A stretch of 64,000 bases of DNA from Strigamia acuminata (lineage: Eukaryota; Arthropoda; Chilopoda; Geophilomorpha; Linotaeniidae), in NCBI GenBank assembly GCA_949358305.1, contig OX442314.1, positions 63,001,369-63,065,368 on the forward strand, read 5' to 3'. The notes under the pieces were generated by a model that was not told the origin of the DNA, did not search any database, and saw nothing but the letters and a program-made list of their open reading frames with translations. The position numbers were made by a program, and so were the translations under genes. Positions 1-9,174 of this stretch are shown in pieces (position 1 is the stretch's first letter; every line of letters starts with the position of its first letter).

Positions 1-2706
1 GATGTCTTCGTCCAACTGATTCGCTCTCTTGAGCTCTGAGAAGGAGCGGTTAGCAACAAACTCTTTATTGTGGCACTTCGTAGTGAGATCGGGCGGTCGG
101 CGCTTCATTGCAAATGGTTCACAATTGGCCGCTTGACTCTGCGCCGGTCGGTTCCTTTTTTCTCTTGTCTTTTTTCGTTTCTCTTTTTGGTTTTTCTTTC
201 TGATGGGTTTAGTAACTTGAGGAGTTTGTAACGTCCCAACTGGAGGTGGTTGAGCCCTTTTTTCTAGCTGTTTTTGTTTCACCGTTGCTCTGGTTTTTAT
301 CGGGCTGCGTGAAGAGGCCCTAATTTGACAGTCAACTTTGGGATTATGCAACGTGCTTGATTGGTTAGGCTCCTGAATGCAGTCTTTTATTTTTTTGCTT
401 TCATTTAGACAGGGGGTGCCTTTATATTTGTTCATTGGAGGTAACAATCGATTCCATTGTCTGTCTTCTCGCTCGGGATGATGTTCGTCGCATTTCTGTT
501 TGGCACAGTGAGGATGATGTGTTTTATCATTTTCAGAAGTGCTTTCTTCTGCTTCCTCCCTCTCCGAAATCGCTTGCTCCGGTTGGGCTGGAGTTACGTC
601 GGGCTGTTTTTGTTGGACAGTTTCCTGATGAGGACTTGATTGGTCATCTTGCAAAAGCTCTGGTTTGTCATTCATATTTTCCGGCAACAAATCTTGGTTA
701 TTGTGAAATAATTGACATCGAATTCCTTTGCATTTCTTTTGAATGTCATGTTTGTTTTCATAAAACTTGTTATGCGTGGGATGCAACGGAATTAAGGTGA
801 TTAATGGTGACTGAGACCGTTCTTGTTGTTTATTTTCCTTCTTGTGGCGAACTTTATTGTCATTATTTTCAGAGTGGTGACAATGATGTAGTCGTCCGCC
901 TTGTGGCCAATTTGGCTGATTTTTCGAATTGTTTGGCGGCTTTTTATTGTTCCATTGCTTGTGACAATGCTTCTTTCTTTGCTTCAGCGCTTCTTCCCTT
1001 CCCTTTCGGTTTATACCGATACATTCTCGTTCATCTGTTGTGCGACTCGCGTCAATTTGTATTTGCTGATCCACGATATCATCCAAACTGGTTGAATAAG
1101 TGTCAGTGTTCGAGATGTTCGTACGTCGACGTGCTTGGCTGGTGCTTGTATTTCTCGCACTGTTTCCTTCATCAAATTGTTTAATTTTTTCCATTGGTTC
1201 TAATATTGCTTGCCCTGCTTTATTTGTTTGTCCATGTTCATCACAAATATTCATGATTGGCAGTGGAGTCAGTGTAGAAACCCGTACATCGTTTGCCGTT
1301 TTATTTTTGTTTTGGTCGCAGTTTATTCTTCCCGAAAAAGAAAAGACTGTTTTTGTTAAATTCTCTTTCTGTGCAGTCTTGCCGTCTGACGCTTTCGTTA
1401 ACAGCTTGGTCAAGTGGCTGACCTTGCTCGTTACTTTGGTGTGGCTTGGACATGAAGGGGGCGTTGCTTTTCTGTCTTGAGCTTTTTTCTTTGGCTTGTG
1501 TTTATAATTTTCAAATTCAGACTCGAGGCAGCTTAGCAGTGTTTTAGTTCTATTCGATGCTTCCTTTCTGTTGTCCTTTGTCGTTTGCTCGTGGACATGC
1601 GGCTTGGAATTGGTTACGAAATCTTTTCCCTCTTTGGCTTTCACATTCACTGCTAGTTCACGGTTTTCTTGTCTGAATTTTTTTGCTTCTTTCTCCCAGT
1701 TTTCGGCTTCCCATTTTTTTTGTTCGTCTAATTGTTGCTCTTTTTTCTCTCTAGCCTGTTCAGCTCTCATTCTTTGTATTATTCTTTCCGTTCGCTCGAC
1801 TGTCCTTTTGTCGCGTTGTTGTTTTTCTTCTTCTTCCCTCCAAAGTTGTCTTCTTTCTGCGCTCAATTTTCGTTGCCGATTTATTGTTTCCAATCTCGCT
1901 TCCTCTCGAGCTTTTTCGCGGGCTTTGTAAAGGGCCTTTTGGGGGTCGGGTACAAAACCGCCTATTTCACTTGGCGTTTCTTGTTGCATGGGCGTTTCCG
2001 CTGCTGGTGTTGCGACTGGCGTTGGGGTTTGTGCCACACAAATAGCATCAGTGAGCAGGGTAATCGATTCCCAAACTGACGTTCCGACTGGAATGTCTAT
2101 TACTGCTTCGAGTTGGGCCGCTTGTTGTGTCAGCCGTATTAAATGGGCCACTTCAGGGGGAACGGAGGCAGGTCTCGCCGTAACTTGGGGAGTTATCGGG
2201 GTCCCGCCCAGGTTCCGTACTGGAGTCTGGTCCATTGGTGGCGATGGGTCACTTCGGGGGAAACGGAGGCAGGTCTCGCCGTAACTTGGGGAGTTATCGG
2301 GGTCCCGCCTTGGTTCCGTACTGGAGTTTGGTCCATTGGTGCCGATTGTATTTGTTTGCCTCGGAGTTTTGTGTGTCTCCTCGGCCACTAATATCGATAC
2401 TCGTTCGGTTGATTGTTCGTGAATTTCTTCGCAATTTTCTGGAACTTCTGTATCGGTATCTTCAAAGGTTTGCGTATTCAAGGGAATCCGCTCTCGCTCT
2501 GGCCCATGGTGGGCCGCGAGCGATGCAGCTTGCTCCTTTTTCTGCGTATTAACTTTTTGTTTGTTCGCTCGGGCTTTCGCCTTAGCGGATTGTTCTGGAA
2601 CTGGACCGCCCGACCTTTGGTGGTAGTCGGAGGTCCTGTTTCTCTTTCTGAGCATAGGTTGCTCGGTTTCAGACGCGGATTGTTCGTCTTTGTCTGACAT
2701 TTTCAT
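1..2706 (-). CDS. Gypsy G2 Gag-like protein, N-terminal part (runs off the window)
   Basis: Reading the minus strand from ATG at 2706 (a second in-frame ATG is at 2700), the frame stays open for about 900 codons to base 1, so the C-terminus lies outside the window. The first 60 residues resemble the start of the Gag at 17717-14634: both contain a D-Y-H-x-R-S-G-G-P motif after a short acidic head. The rest is very hydrophilic. A Glu/Arg/Lys-rich probable coiled coil lies around 1920-1620, followed by Asn/Lys/His-rich sequence towards base 1. No capsid core or CCHC knuckle is reached. The ATG lies about 70 bp after the LTR and about 50 bp after the primer-binding site, as in element G. A 101-bp tandem duplication (2164-2265 and 2265-2366) lies inside the frame without closing it. 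Role inferred: structural Gag precursor. The homology to G is visible only at the N-terminus and in the non-coding signals. Confidence 0.72.
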   Translation of the reverse strand, partial: MKMSDKDEQSASETEQPMLRKRNRTSDYHQRSGGPVPEQSAKAKARANKQKVNTQKKEQAASLAAHHGPERERIPLNTQTFEDTDTEVPENCEEIHEQSTERVSILVAEETHKTPRQTNTIGTNGPNSSTEPRRDPDNSPSYGETCLRFPRSDPSPPMDQTPVRNLGGTPITPQVTARPASVPPEVAHLIRLTQQAAQLEAVIDIPVGTSVWESITLLTDAICVAQTPTPVATPAAETPMQQETPSEIGGFVPDPQKALYKAREKAREEARLETINRQRKLSAERRQLWREEEEKQQRDKRTVERTERIIQRMRAEQAREKKEQQLDEQKKWEAENWEKEAKKFRQENRELAVNVKAKEGKDFVTNSKPHVHEQTTKDNRKEASNRTKTLLSCLESEFENYKHKPKKKAQDRKATPPSCPSHTKVTSKVSHLTKLLTKASDGKTAQKENLTKTVFSFSGRINCDQNKNKTANDVRVSTLTPLPIMNICDEHGQTNKAGQAILEPMEKIKQFDEGNSARNTSTSQARRRTNISNTDTYSTSLDDIVDQQIQIDASRTTDERECIGINRKGREEALKQRKKHCHKQWNNKKPPNNSKNQPNWPQGGRLHHCHHSENNDNKVRHKKENKQQERSQSPLITLIPLHPTHNKFYENKHDIQKKCKGIRCQLFHNNQDLLPENMNDKPELLQDDQSSPHQETVQQKQPDVTPAQPEQAISEREEAEESTSENDKTHHPHCAKQKCDEHHPEREDRQWNRLLPPMNKYKGTPCLNESKKIKDCIQEPNQSSTLHNPKVDCQIRASSRSPIKTRATVKQKQLEKRAQPPPVGTLQTPQVTKPIRKKNQKEKRKKTREKRNRPAQSQAANCEPFAMKRRPPDLTTKCHNKEFVANRSFSELKRANQLDEDI

Positions 2707-2756
2707 TTGGTTATTTTTAAAAGAGATCACAAGTTCAGTTTGAGATTTATTTCTAA

Positions 2757-2774
2757 ATCCCGGACAGGCCCCCA
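2757..2774 (-). promoter_or_regulatory. G2 primer-binding site (tRNA-Pro-like)
   Basis: On the minus strand TGGGGGCCTGTCCGGGAT follows the LTR end by two bases. It is complementary to a tRNA 3' end of the form ATCCCGGAC...CCCCCA, close to animal tRNA-Pro with two mismatches (recalled, not searched). The same 18 bases occur at 17767-17784 in element G, which places G2 in the same family. Confidence 0.75.
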
Positions 2775-2776
2775 CG

Positions 2777-3595
2777 TGTCGCGTCCTACTTGGTATAGGT
2801 TTAAATAGCGCTAACGTGTAATACTTTACCTGTGATCAATTATGCAAATACCCAAATGAATACCAAATGTATGTAAATAAACAGGTAATTTATTCACCAG
2901 GCTTTATGCCTTTAAAATACACTCAGTAATAATTCTAGAGTCGACGTGGTCAGCGTCGAACAAAGGATTTCTCAAGATGGCGTCGTCGGTTCCGCGTGGT
3001 CGGCGGAACAAAGGCGGCGTCTCGAGTTGTCGTTAACTCGTCACGGATTCGTCTTCACGGACGCGGTGGAATGCTCTTTCGAGTCTTCTATCCGTGCCTG
3101 TTGTCTAGGGTTTGGTTTAGCGTCGCAGAGGCCTCGTCTAGGAACTTTGGGGTTCCCTACAAAGCACTCGGACACTTACTTCGGCGAATAATCGTCTGGG
3201 CGATTATTCTGGGTGATTTCACAAGGGCTATTCTCGTGCTTTCGCAGGAATAGCTCGCAAGTGACTTCGTGAGAGTTACAGTTTGCACTTTACTCAGCGA
3301 TCCTCGATCAATCCTAACTTGTAGTTGAAGTTGGCCTGACGGTGAGGTAGTTGCTGTGTTCTTGGTGTCGTTTGTGTAAGTTCTGTCTTTTGGCGGGAAT
3401 TTCTCCCTTTTATGGGTCAGTGTGAGGGGCCGGCGCAGCCAATGGGGGCTTGCCACCCGACACCTCACTCCCCTCGGGGCACACACCTGCTCAGAGAGAG
3501 GCGGAGCCAACACGAGAGGAATGACCCGTCTGTTGCAGTGAGTCAAAGGGCAAATATCCGCTTGGGGGGAATATTTATCCCTTTTGCTCACCACA
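2777..3595 (-). repeat. G2 5' LTR (about 819 bp)
   Basis: On the plus strand it starts TGTCGCG, exactly as the G LTRs do, next to the shared primer site. It ends near ...CACCACA at 3595. The outer end is set by homology: from 3596 the sequence ATTTTTACAATCATG matches the duplicated host regions at about 45345 and 55020, so host DNA resumes there. A minus-strand ATAAAAG box lies near 3410. The partner LTR lies left of the window, so the target duplication cannot be checked. Confidence 0.72.
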
Positions 3596-4750
3596 ATTTT
3601 TACAATCATGCGTTTCATGATTCACTTTACATCTGCAGATCTACCACATGCTGTTATTCACAGTCAAAACGTATACAGGGTGAACCAAAAGTCTGTTCCC
3701 CTCTCAAATATTTCCTCAGCAATTGCATCTAGGCCAACTTTGATGAAGCGATTGTATAGGAAGTTGGGTGAGAGCAATCCAATGATGTCATCAAATTTGA
3801 CCTTGAAGACCATTTTCAAAGTCATTCACTTGCTAACTTCTACACCAATCGGGTTAGAGCCAAAAAGTCAATTACAAAGTTGTAGAGCATCATCAAATTA
3901 GTACTATCCAACTTATCTTAGTCATCTTAAGTTAAATGCTTTCTTTTTAAAAAGGAGACAAATCAGAAAAAAAATCAGCAAAGTGAAATTTTTTATTCTT
4001 GTGATAAAATAATTATTGAGGCATTAAAAAAAGGCAGTGGTTTTTTTTGTTTACTTGCATAATGATGCACATTTGAATACGTTTATTTAAGTAATTCAGT
4101 ATTTTTGCAATAGAAATTTAAGTTTTGTCACAATGGCTGGCTTTATTTCAGCTGATTTGTCTTCTTTTTAAAAGGAAAACATTTAACTTAAGTTGACTAA
4201 GATAAGTTGGATAGTACTAATTTGATGATGCTCTACAACTTTGTAATTGACTTTTTTGCTCTAACCTGATTGGTTTAGAAGTTAGCAAATGAATGACCTT
4301 GAAAATGGCCTTCAAGGTCAAATTTGATGACATCATTGGATTGCTCTCACCAAACTTTCTATACAATCGCTTCATCAAAGTTGGCCTATATGCAATTGCT
4401 GAGGAAATATTTGAGGGGGGAACAGACTTTTGGTTCACCCTGTATAAAACCCAAATTTCAGTTTCGAGTAACGAACATCTTTTCATAAGTAAACCAGCAA
4501 GAGTGAAAAATGTTTATCAAAATTTTACTTCCTTTTACATACTTTGCCGTCAGTCAAACTTTTGCTGCTGCCAGGTTCCATCCCACAATGCAATACAACT
4601 CAATATCAATAACAAACTTGTTCCATTAATCAACATAATCTCTAATGCAGTAATTATTGTAACAAAACTCTCTAACACTATTCGAGTGAACGTATTAAAT
4701 CAAATTCCAATAACAAGATCCAATACCAACTTGATCTACAAATTGCTTTG
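3596..4750. repeat. Partial third copy (D0) of the region upstream of the NACHT genes
   Basis: 3596-3675 and 4443-4690 match 45345-45800 and 55015-55495, for example the shared stretches starting TTTACAATC, GATCTACCACATGCTG and GCCGTCAGTCAAACTTTTG. The copy is cut on its left by the G2 LTR and interrupted by a MITE at 3676-4442. Relative to the two right-hand copies it lacks about 150-200 bp around 4575. In the intact duplicates this region lies about 1.5 kb upstream of a minus-strand NACHT gene. Confidence 0.8.
3676..4442. mobile_element. Non-autonomous Tc1/mariner-type MITE with long inverted repeats
   Basis: The element starts CAGGGTGAACCAAAAG and ends CTTTTGGTTCACCCTG, and is flanked by TA on both sides (3674-3675 and 4443-4444). 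The inverted arms extend about 290 bp (3676 to about 3970, and about 4150 to 4442) around an AT-rich centre of about 180 bp. No transposase frame is present; the open frames in the arms are mirror images of each other. The empty site is visible in the paralogous copy near 55095, where GTATATAAAA is uninterrupted. The TA target and CAGGG-type termini suggest mobilisation by a Tc1/mariner-family transposase (inference). Confidence 0.85.
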
Positions 4751-4761
4751 AATAAAGTGAC

Positions 4762-5202
4762 TCAAGCGACGCATTCGTCCATAATTCTCTTAAACACACA
4801 TTTCAACATCTTTCTTGCCGTTAAAACCAATAAATGTCCAAGTACCCAACCTTCTAACTTTGCACAAAAATGCTTTGCCGCCGTTGAAAACAAATCTACG
4901 AACACCCAATCCCTAATTAAATGTATTAAAATAATTGTGCCGTATTTTAAATGAAAACTATTCACGTCAAACTGTCTCCCGTCCATTTGAAACAGTAAAA
5001 AGTAAACGGTTCTTCTTATTTTAACGCCTTTCCCGGAATGTCTGGCAAAATAACTCCAACTATAGTCCATAAATTTCACTTTTACTTCATCCGAAGTAAT
5101 CGACCTCAGATTCTTAACCGCGATCACGTTATCGCTATTTAGCGAAAAACGCAACATGGTAAACTTGACGTGCGAATCTATTGGGCCGTTACCAAAACTC
5201 AA
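4762..5202 (-). CDS. Unassigned ORF, possible exon or gene fragment
   Basis: A 146-codon minus-strand frame from ATG at 5202. I recognise no domain. Its N-terminal 15 or so codons lie in sequence also present at 45806-45850, next to the upstream region of the right-hand NACHT unit, where the rest has been deleted. It has no signal peptide. Hydrophobic stretches in the second half (around 4770-4930) are too irregular to call membrane segments. It could be a chance frame, a remnant of a gene duplicated with the NACHT region, or an exon with unseen neighbours. Confidence 0.2.
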   Translation of the reverse strand: MSFGNGPIDSHVKFTMLRFSLNSDNVIAVKNLRSITSDEVKVKFMDYSWSYFARHSGKGVKIRRTVYFLLFQMDGRQFDVNSFHLKYGTIILIHLIRDWVFVDLFSTAAKHFCAKLEGWVLGHLLVLTARKMLKCVFKRIMDECVA

Positions 5203-5545
5203 TTTTTTTCCGTCTAAAAATACATCTTTTTCTCCTTAAAATGCATTTTTCAGCACGAAACTGTACTTCAAAGCATAAAACATCATGTTTTTGGGTCTGA
5301 AATTGCATTATTCTGATTAAAAATTGCATTTTTGAGCCGAAACTCAATTTTTTCCAACAAAAAACATCGTTTTTCTAATTTATCCGCCTAAAACATCCAA
5401 TTTTTACAATAAACAACTCGTTTATACCTTCCGGTGTACTGCAGAAATGTCTTTTTGAAGACAATCTCCATTCCCGTCATACTGGACATGTGCGACAACT
5501 AAAATCAAACCAAACAAAAATATATTTAAAAAATAAAAATCATAT
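5203..5545. repeat. AT-rich degenerate repeats
   Basis: A non-coding stretch with several imperfect copies of a short motif around TTGCATTTTT...GAAACT (for example near 5240, 5305 and 5330). I see no gene, only diffuse local repetition. Confidence 0.3.
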
Positions 5546-5558
5546 CAAATACATCACA

Positions 5559-5848
5559 CGGTGTTCGTATGACTCCATCTTTGATTCGATACGCAGCGGC
5601 ACTGATGTCTTGGAACTTGATCTTAACCGGATGATCCGGATCGCACCACGGATCGACCGGCACGTCGGAGAATTCGTTCACGATCGGCGCGCTCACCACT
5701 TGCCTCGGAGATACTGGCACGATCGAATCGAGAATTATCGATTCTCGACGACTAACTTGGATCACGTCGCCATTAAGCGTAAATGTCGGCGGACTGCTCC
5801 GCAAAGCCAAGTAGTTCGGCGACGACGGCGACGACGGTGATGAGTCGA
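5559..5848 (-). CDS. Exon of a serine/threonine-dehydratase-like PLP enzyme
   Basis: The minus-strand translation contains IKFQDISAAAYRIKDGVIRTP, typical of the region just before the catalytic core of animal L-serine/L-threonine dehydratase and serine racemase (fold type II PLP enzymes), preceded by a Ser/Pro-rich segment. A pyrimidine-rich acceptor ending TTTTTCTAG sits just before 5848. A donor GTGTGATG lies at about 5559, directly after the R-T-P codons, as expected for a true exon edge. The next exon should carry the Ser-x-Lys PLP-lysine region. I do not find it in 1-5500, so either the intron is very long and filled with G2, or the gene is broken. The upstream exon is not securely identified. 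Confidence 0.55.
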
Positions 5849-6700
5849 CTAGAAAAATCAAAATCAAACGTTTAAATCAAAGAACAAATGAAAAAATTAA
5901 TAAAATTTTTTTTTTGAACATTTATCATAATTTTTTGTTTTGTTTTTGGAATTCAGCGGCCCCGCAGACTGTAAATCTGCTTGCAGGAAATGTTCGGGTT
6001 ATTGGCGTGTACATTTACCTCGGACATGGTTTAGGTGAAGGCGAATGAGAAACTAGCACAATCAAAACTGTCATCTGACATGAGGAGATTAAAAGTTGCA
6101 TGTGTAAACCTGTTTTGAGCTTTACCTAGCACCGAGCTGTACCGGTCGCTTACAGATGTGTTATTTATGGACGTTACGAAAGAATTTATTAGATTTTGTT
6201 GTAGTGTTGCAACAATGAGGCTGCATTTTTAGTTTTTTTTTGTGTGGGAGGATTGTTTGGGTTTGATTGTCGTCGAGAAATGTTGTTTGTGAGAATTATT
6301 TGCGAAGAAAAATGATTATTATATTTTTATTTATTGGTATTTTGTCATCTGATAAGTTTATTGCTTTTGGTATGTGTGGATTTATCGTGAATTTTTATTG
6401 TTGTTTTTAAGTGTGGGATTTCAAAACGATTTTTCAAATTGCTGTTGCAAATGATTGCGCACCCAACTCTCCTTTTTCACCGTGGATACGTTCCAGAAAA
6501 AGACGAACAAAAAGACAAATATTTCCCAAAATGTTTTTTATACCGAGTAGAAAATCACAATTGACGGAAATGTTTTTCATTAAATTTTAAATCAAATTTT
6601 AAATCAAAATAAATCGTATATAAGCCAAATTGAATTCATTTCTTTAGACCAAAGTCGTGTAAATAAGACAGAATTGGGCATATAAGTGTGACCGGTTGCC
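5849..6700. other. No gene seen
   Basis: AT-rich sequence with no credible coding frame or repeat family. A minus-strand ATG at 6027 followed by a donor-like GTAAATG was considered as a first exon for the dehydratase gene, but its phase does not fit. Confidence 0.4.
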
Positions 6701-6725
6701 CCTGCGCTGATCAGTGATCACTTTC

Positions 6726-7158
6726 CTGCGGAATGCACTAAAGAAAAGCAGTGTGATGGATCGCGAGTCTAGGTGGTTTAGAAGCGTTTGAAAGACGCCG
6801 CGAAACAGTAAATTCACACACCCTGGTAGTTTCGTACCTGCCGTAAATCGAATGTGCGCAGGAAGTGGCAGCTAACACACTCTCAGATACTGGGCACCAC
6901 ACTAATATTTATTTGTGGCCGGGTATCCCGAGCTGTAAAACTCGGGGACAGAATGTCCGGTAGTCGCGTCTGAACCAAAACCCAACGCGTGACCCGCCAA
7001 CAATCGTGTTTTCACACAAAGGCAAACGAATGCACGTCTCGTAGTGGCTCATAAGCAACCCCAAACTGTCGAGTTTGAACGAGGATGGGCAATTTACTCG
7101 TGCTTATACAACGCACGGGCCCTAAACCTAACTGCGGAATGCACTAAAGAAAAGCAGT
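6726..7158 (+). repeat. Exact 27-bp direct repeat upstream of the zinc-finger gene
   Basis: CTGCGGAATGCACTAAAGAA and the following AAGCAGT occur at 6726-6752 and again at 7132-7158, 406 bp apart, in the GC-richer region before the zinc-finger gene. The intervening sequence is not itself duplicated. Possible regulatory or element-terminal repeat; function unknown. Confidence 0.6.
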
Positions 7159-7277
7159 ACCTTGCAAACAGGTGGAGCTGCGGGCCCCAGAAATGACCAA
7201 TGAAGTAGCGTGGTCACGTTCGGCGAACATTATTCATCGTAAACGTTTTGCCGACGTGGCGATGAAGACGAGACCGA

Positions 7278-7326
7278 CCATGTATATAAGTACTTGATTT
7301 CATCATTCATTCATTCATTCATTCTG
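7278..7326 (+). promoter_or_regulatory. TATA-type promoter and ATTC microsatellite before the zinc-finger gene
   Basis: TGTATATAAG at about 7279 lies roughly 85 bp before the ATG at 7364. It is followed by five CATT/ATTC units (about 7302-7325). This fits a TATA box with transcription starting in or just after the microsatellite (inference from position). Confidence 0.45.
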
Positions 7327-7363
7327 TTGGTGACAACCACAACAACTCCGGTCAAATTCGAAA

Positions 7364-8118
7364 TTGTCTAAAATCTCTGAAATGGACCCAGATTTAAATA
7401 ACTCTCAGAATTCGTCCGATTCCTCTCTTTCGCCTCCGCCTCAACGTTTGCTTACGATTCCGCCTTCAACTCCTCCTTCGTCGTCTAAAGTAGAAAGACC
7501 TTACCTTCGCGGTGTTCCAAAAACCCGAATGGCCATCAAGGGTTTGCAAGTAAAATGTCCTGTTTGCAAACAATTAAAAGGCTTGGTTAAATTGAAACGG
7601 CATTACGAACGCTGCCATCCCGAAATCAGTCCGTCTGTTCAAATGTCAACCGTACAAAGATTTAAGAATTTGCATCGTCCACCTAAACCTAAACCAACAA
7701 AACCCCGTAGTAAACTCGTGCGTAATCAATGTCCGTATTGTCCACGAGTCGGAATAAGAACTGACCAACATTTGCAGCGAAGCCATAACTTACTTACCGG
7801 TAGCCAGGCACACCGAGATGCGATGGCCGTAGCGAGGTCGGTTCCTGTTGTCGATGACGTTCGAACTAAAGAGGAATTAGATGTTGGTGAGTTTAATAAG
7901 ATTGCCGATCATTTTCGATCTTGGCTGGGCAGTTTCGCTGGAGGAATGAACGCCGAACAACCAGCCACGGCACATTTTCGACGAATATTGGCAATCGTTA
8001 ACTGGTTTTGCAAGGATGAGCCGTTTCGTATGTCCTTTTTGCAACAATTTTTTGACGTTGGTGAACATACGGGTTTGTATATGAATTTTTTGAATCATTT
8101 TGATCCGGCCACACGACT
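7364..8118 (+). pseudogene. Zinc-finger/coiled-coil gene, 5' part (split by Gypsy G)
   Basis: From ATG 7364 the frame encodes a Ser/Pro-rich head and then two C2H2 fingers: C-P-V-C with H-x4-H at about residues 66-86, and C-P-Y-C with H-x4-H at about 123-145. After them comes a helical stretch around 170-250 that loosely recalls the SAM-like core-binding domain of tyrosine recombinases (weak). At 8118 the frame enters the LTR of Gypsy G and is terminated artificially at 8146. Removing the element plus one GACT copy joins codon Arg-Leu exactly to the frame at 18811. The joined reading frame is 1380 bp (459 codons plus stop) with no lesion. No introns are needed. The function is unknown; nucleic-acid binding is inferred from the fingers. 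The insertion probably abolishes the product unless the allele is heterozygous or the element is spliced out. Confidence 0.8.
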
Positions 8119-9138
8119 TGTCGCGCTCAACTCTAACCGTCGCTAACTCGTGGGTTGATTACTTAATTCGACTAACTCACTACCGCTTTGCTCAAGCGGT
8201 TTACCCAAAGAAATGATTACACAGATATAAAAGGTAAAATATAATATAGATTTATTCTGTGGGACAATGTACAGATATATCTTATATATATATATATATA
8301 AAAGGTAGGTAAAAGGTAAATCGGAATGGGTGAAGGGAAATGGAAAGGTAAAGGTATGATGAAAGCTGGCTGGAATCGGCGAGGTCGTCTGTTGTCTCGG
8401 TCGTGTCCAAGATGGCGTCCTCGTTGTGGCAACGTGGTGTCGTCTTGGGCCGGCGTGGCAATATGGCGTCCTCGGCTCGTCTCTGGCTGGTCCTTCGGGC
8501 TCACGCTGGTCGGGCGCGAGTGAATGCTTAGTTAAAAGGCTTACTTCGGGCTGTTGTCTAGGTTTTTGTGTGGTGTCCGGCGATCACACAGCGGCGGACT
8601 CTTCTGGCTCCCGGCGGTCACACAGCGGCGGGAACGCTCGTCGTGGTTTTACTGCAGTTTAGGCTTGTGCGACCGTTTGTCTGCACAACTCGCTAAACTG
8701 GAGTGGTTTTTACTATTTCTAGCTGGTGTGCTAAAATAGTGTGGTAATCTTATCTCGCAGGTTACTCTGCGGAGTTTGACACTGACCAAACGTACTCACG
8801 GTAAATTGTCCTTTGTCCTTGGTCAATCCCAGTATATTTACTTGGGCCTGATCTTGTAGGACGACGGGTTTTACGTGTGTTTCTCGTTTGATGGTTGTGT
8901 TGGTTCTGCCCGCTCAGTGCAAGGCACATTCCTTTGCACAAAACGGGGTTGACAGGTGACCAGAATCACCCAATGGTGGGGTGGACGAGCCATCCCCACT
9001 CCCTCAGGGCAGACGCCTGTCCATTGACTAGATGTCAATGCACTGAGGGAAGGGAGACGCGCTTGCGGCTCCCCTTACACCCGAAACGAGGTCACGAGAG
9101 AAACTCTTCGTTGACCCCGGTCCAGTCGGGTCACAACA
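8119..9138 (-). repeat. Gypsy G 3' LTR
   Basis: 1020 bp, same length as and apparently identical to 17787-18806. It contains a (TA)n run near 8280 and two ATGGCGTCCTCG motifs (8412 and 8464). Its inner side touches the purine tract at 9139-9149. Confidence 0.95.
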
Positions 9139-9149
9139 CTTCCCCCTCC
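9139..9149 (-). promoter_or_regulatory. Gypsy G polypurine tract
   Basis: Minus strand GGAGGGGGAAG directly abuts the 3' LTR, the expected place for the plus-strand DNA primer. Confidence 0.8.
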
Positions 9150-9174
9150 GAGCTCAGACCGTGGGGCTGAGCGA

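Noticed and set aside
435-2700. Several plus-strand open frames of 80-126 codons, cysteine- and phenylalanine-rich
   Set aside because: They are mirror frames of the long minus-strand Gag-like frame, whose Lys/Glu-rich codons read as Phe/Cys/Ser on the other strand.
5950-6000. tRNA-like anticodon arm GCAGA-CTGTAAA-TCTGC (Tyr-like GTA anticodon)
   Set aside because: No matching acceptor stem, D-arm or T-arm of correct spacing around it; judged a chance hairpin.
6019-6027. First exon (ATG-TCC-GAG|GTAAAT) for the dehydratase gene on the minus strand
   Set aside because: It ends in phase 0 while the exon at 5848 needs one base from its predecessor.
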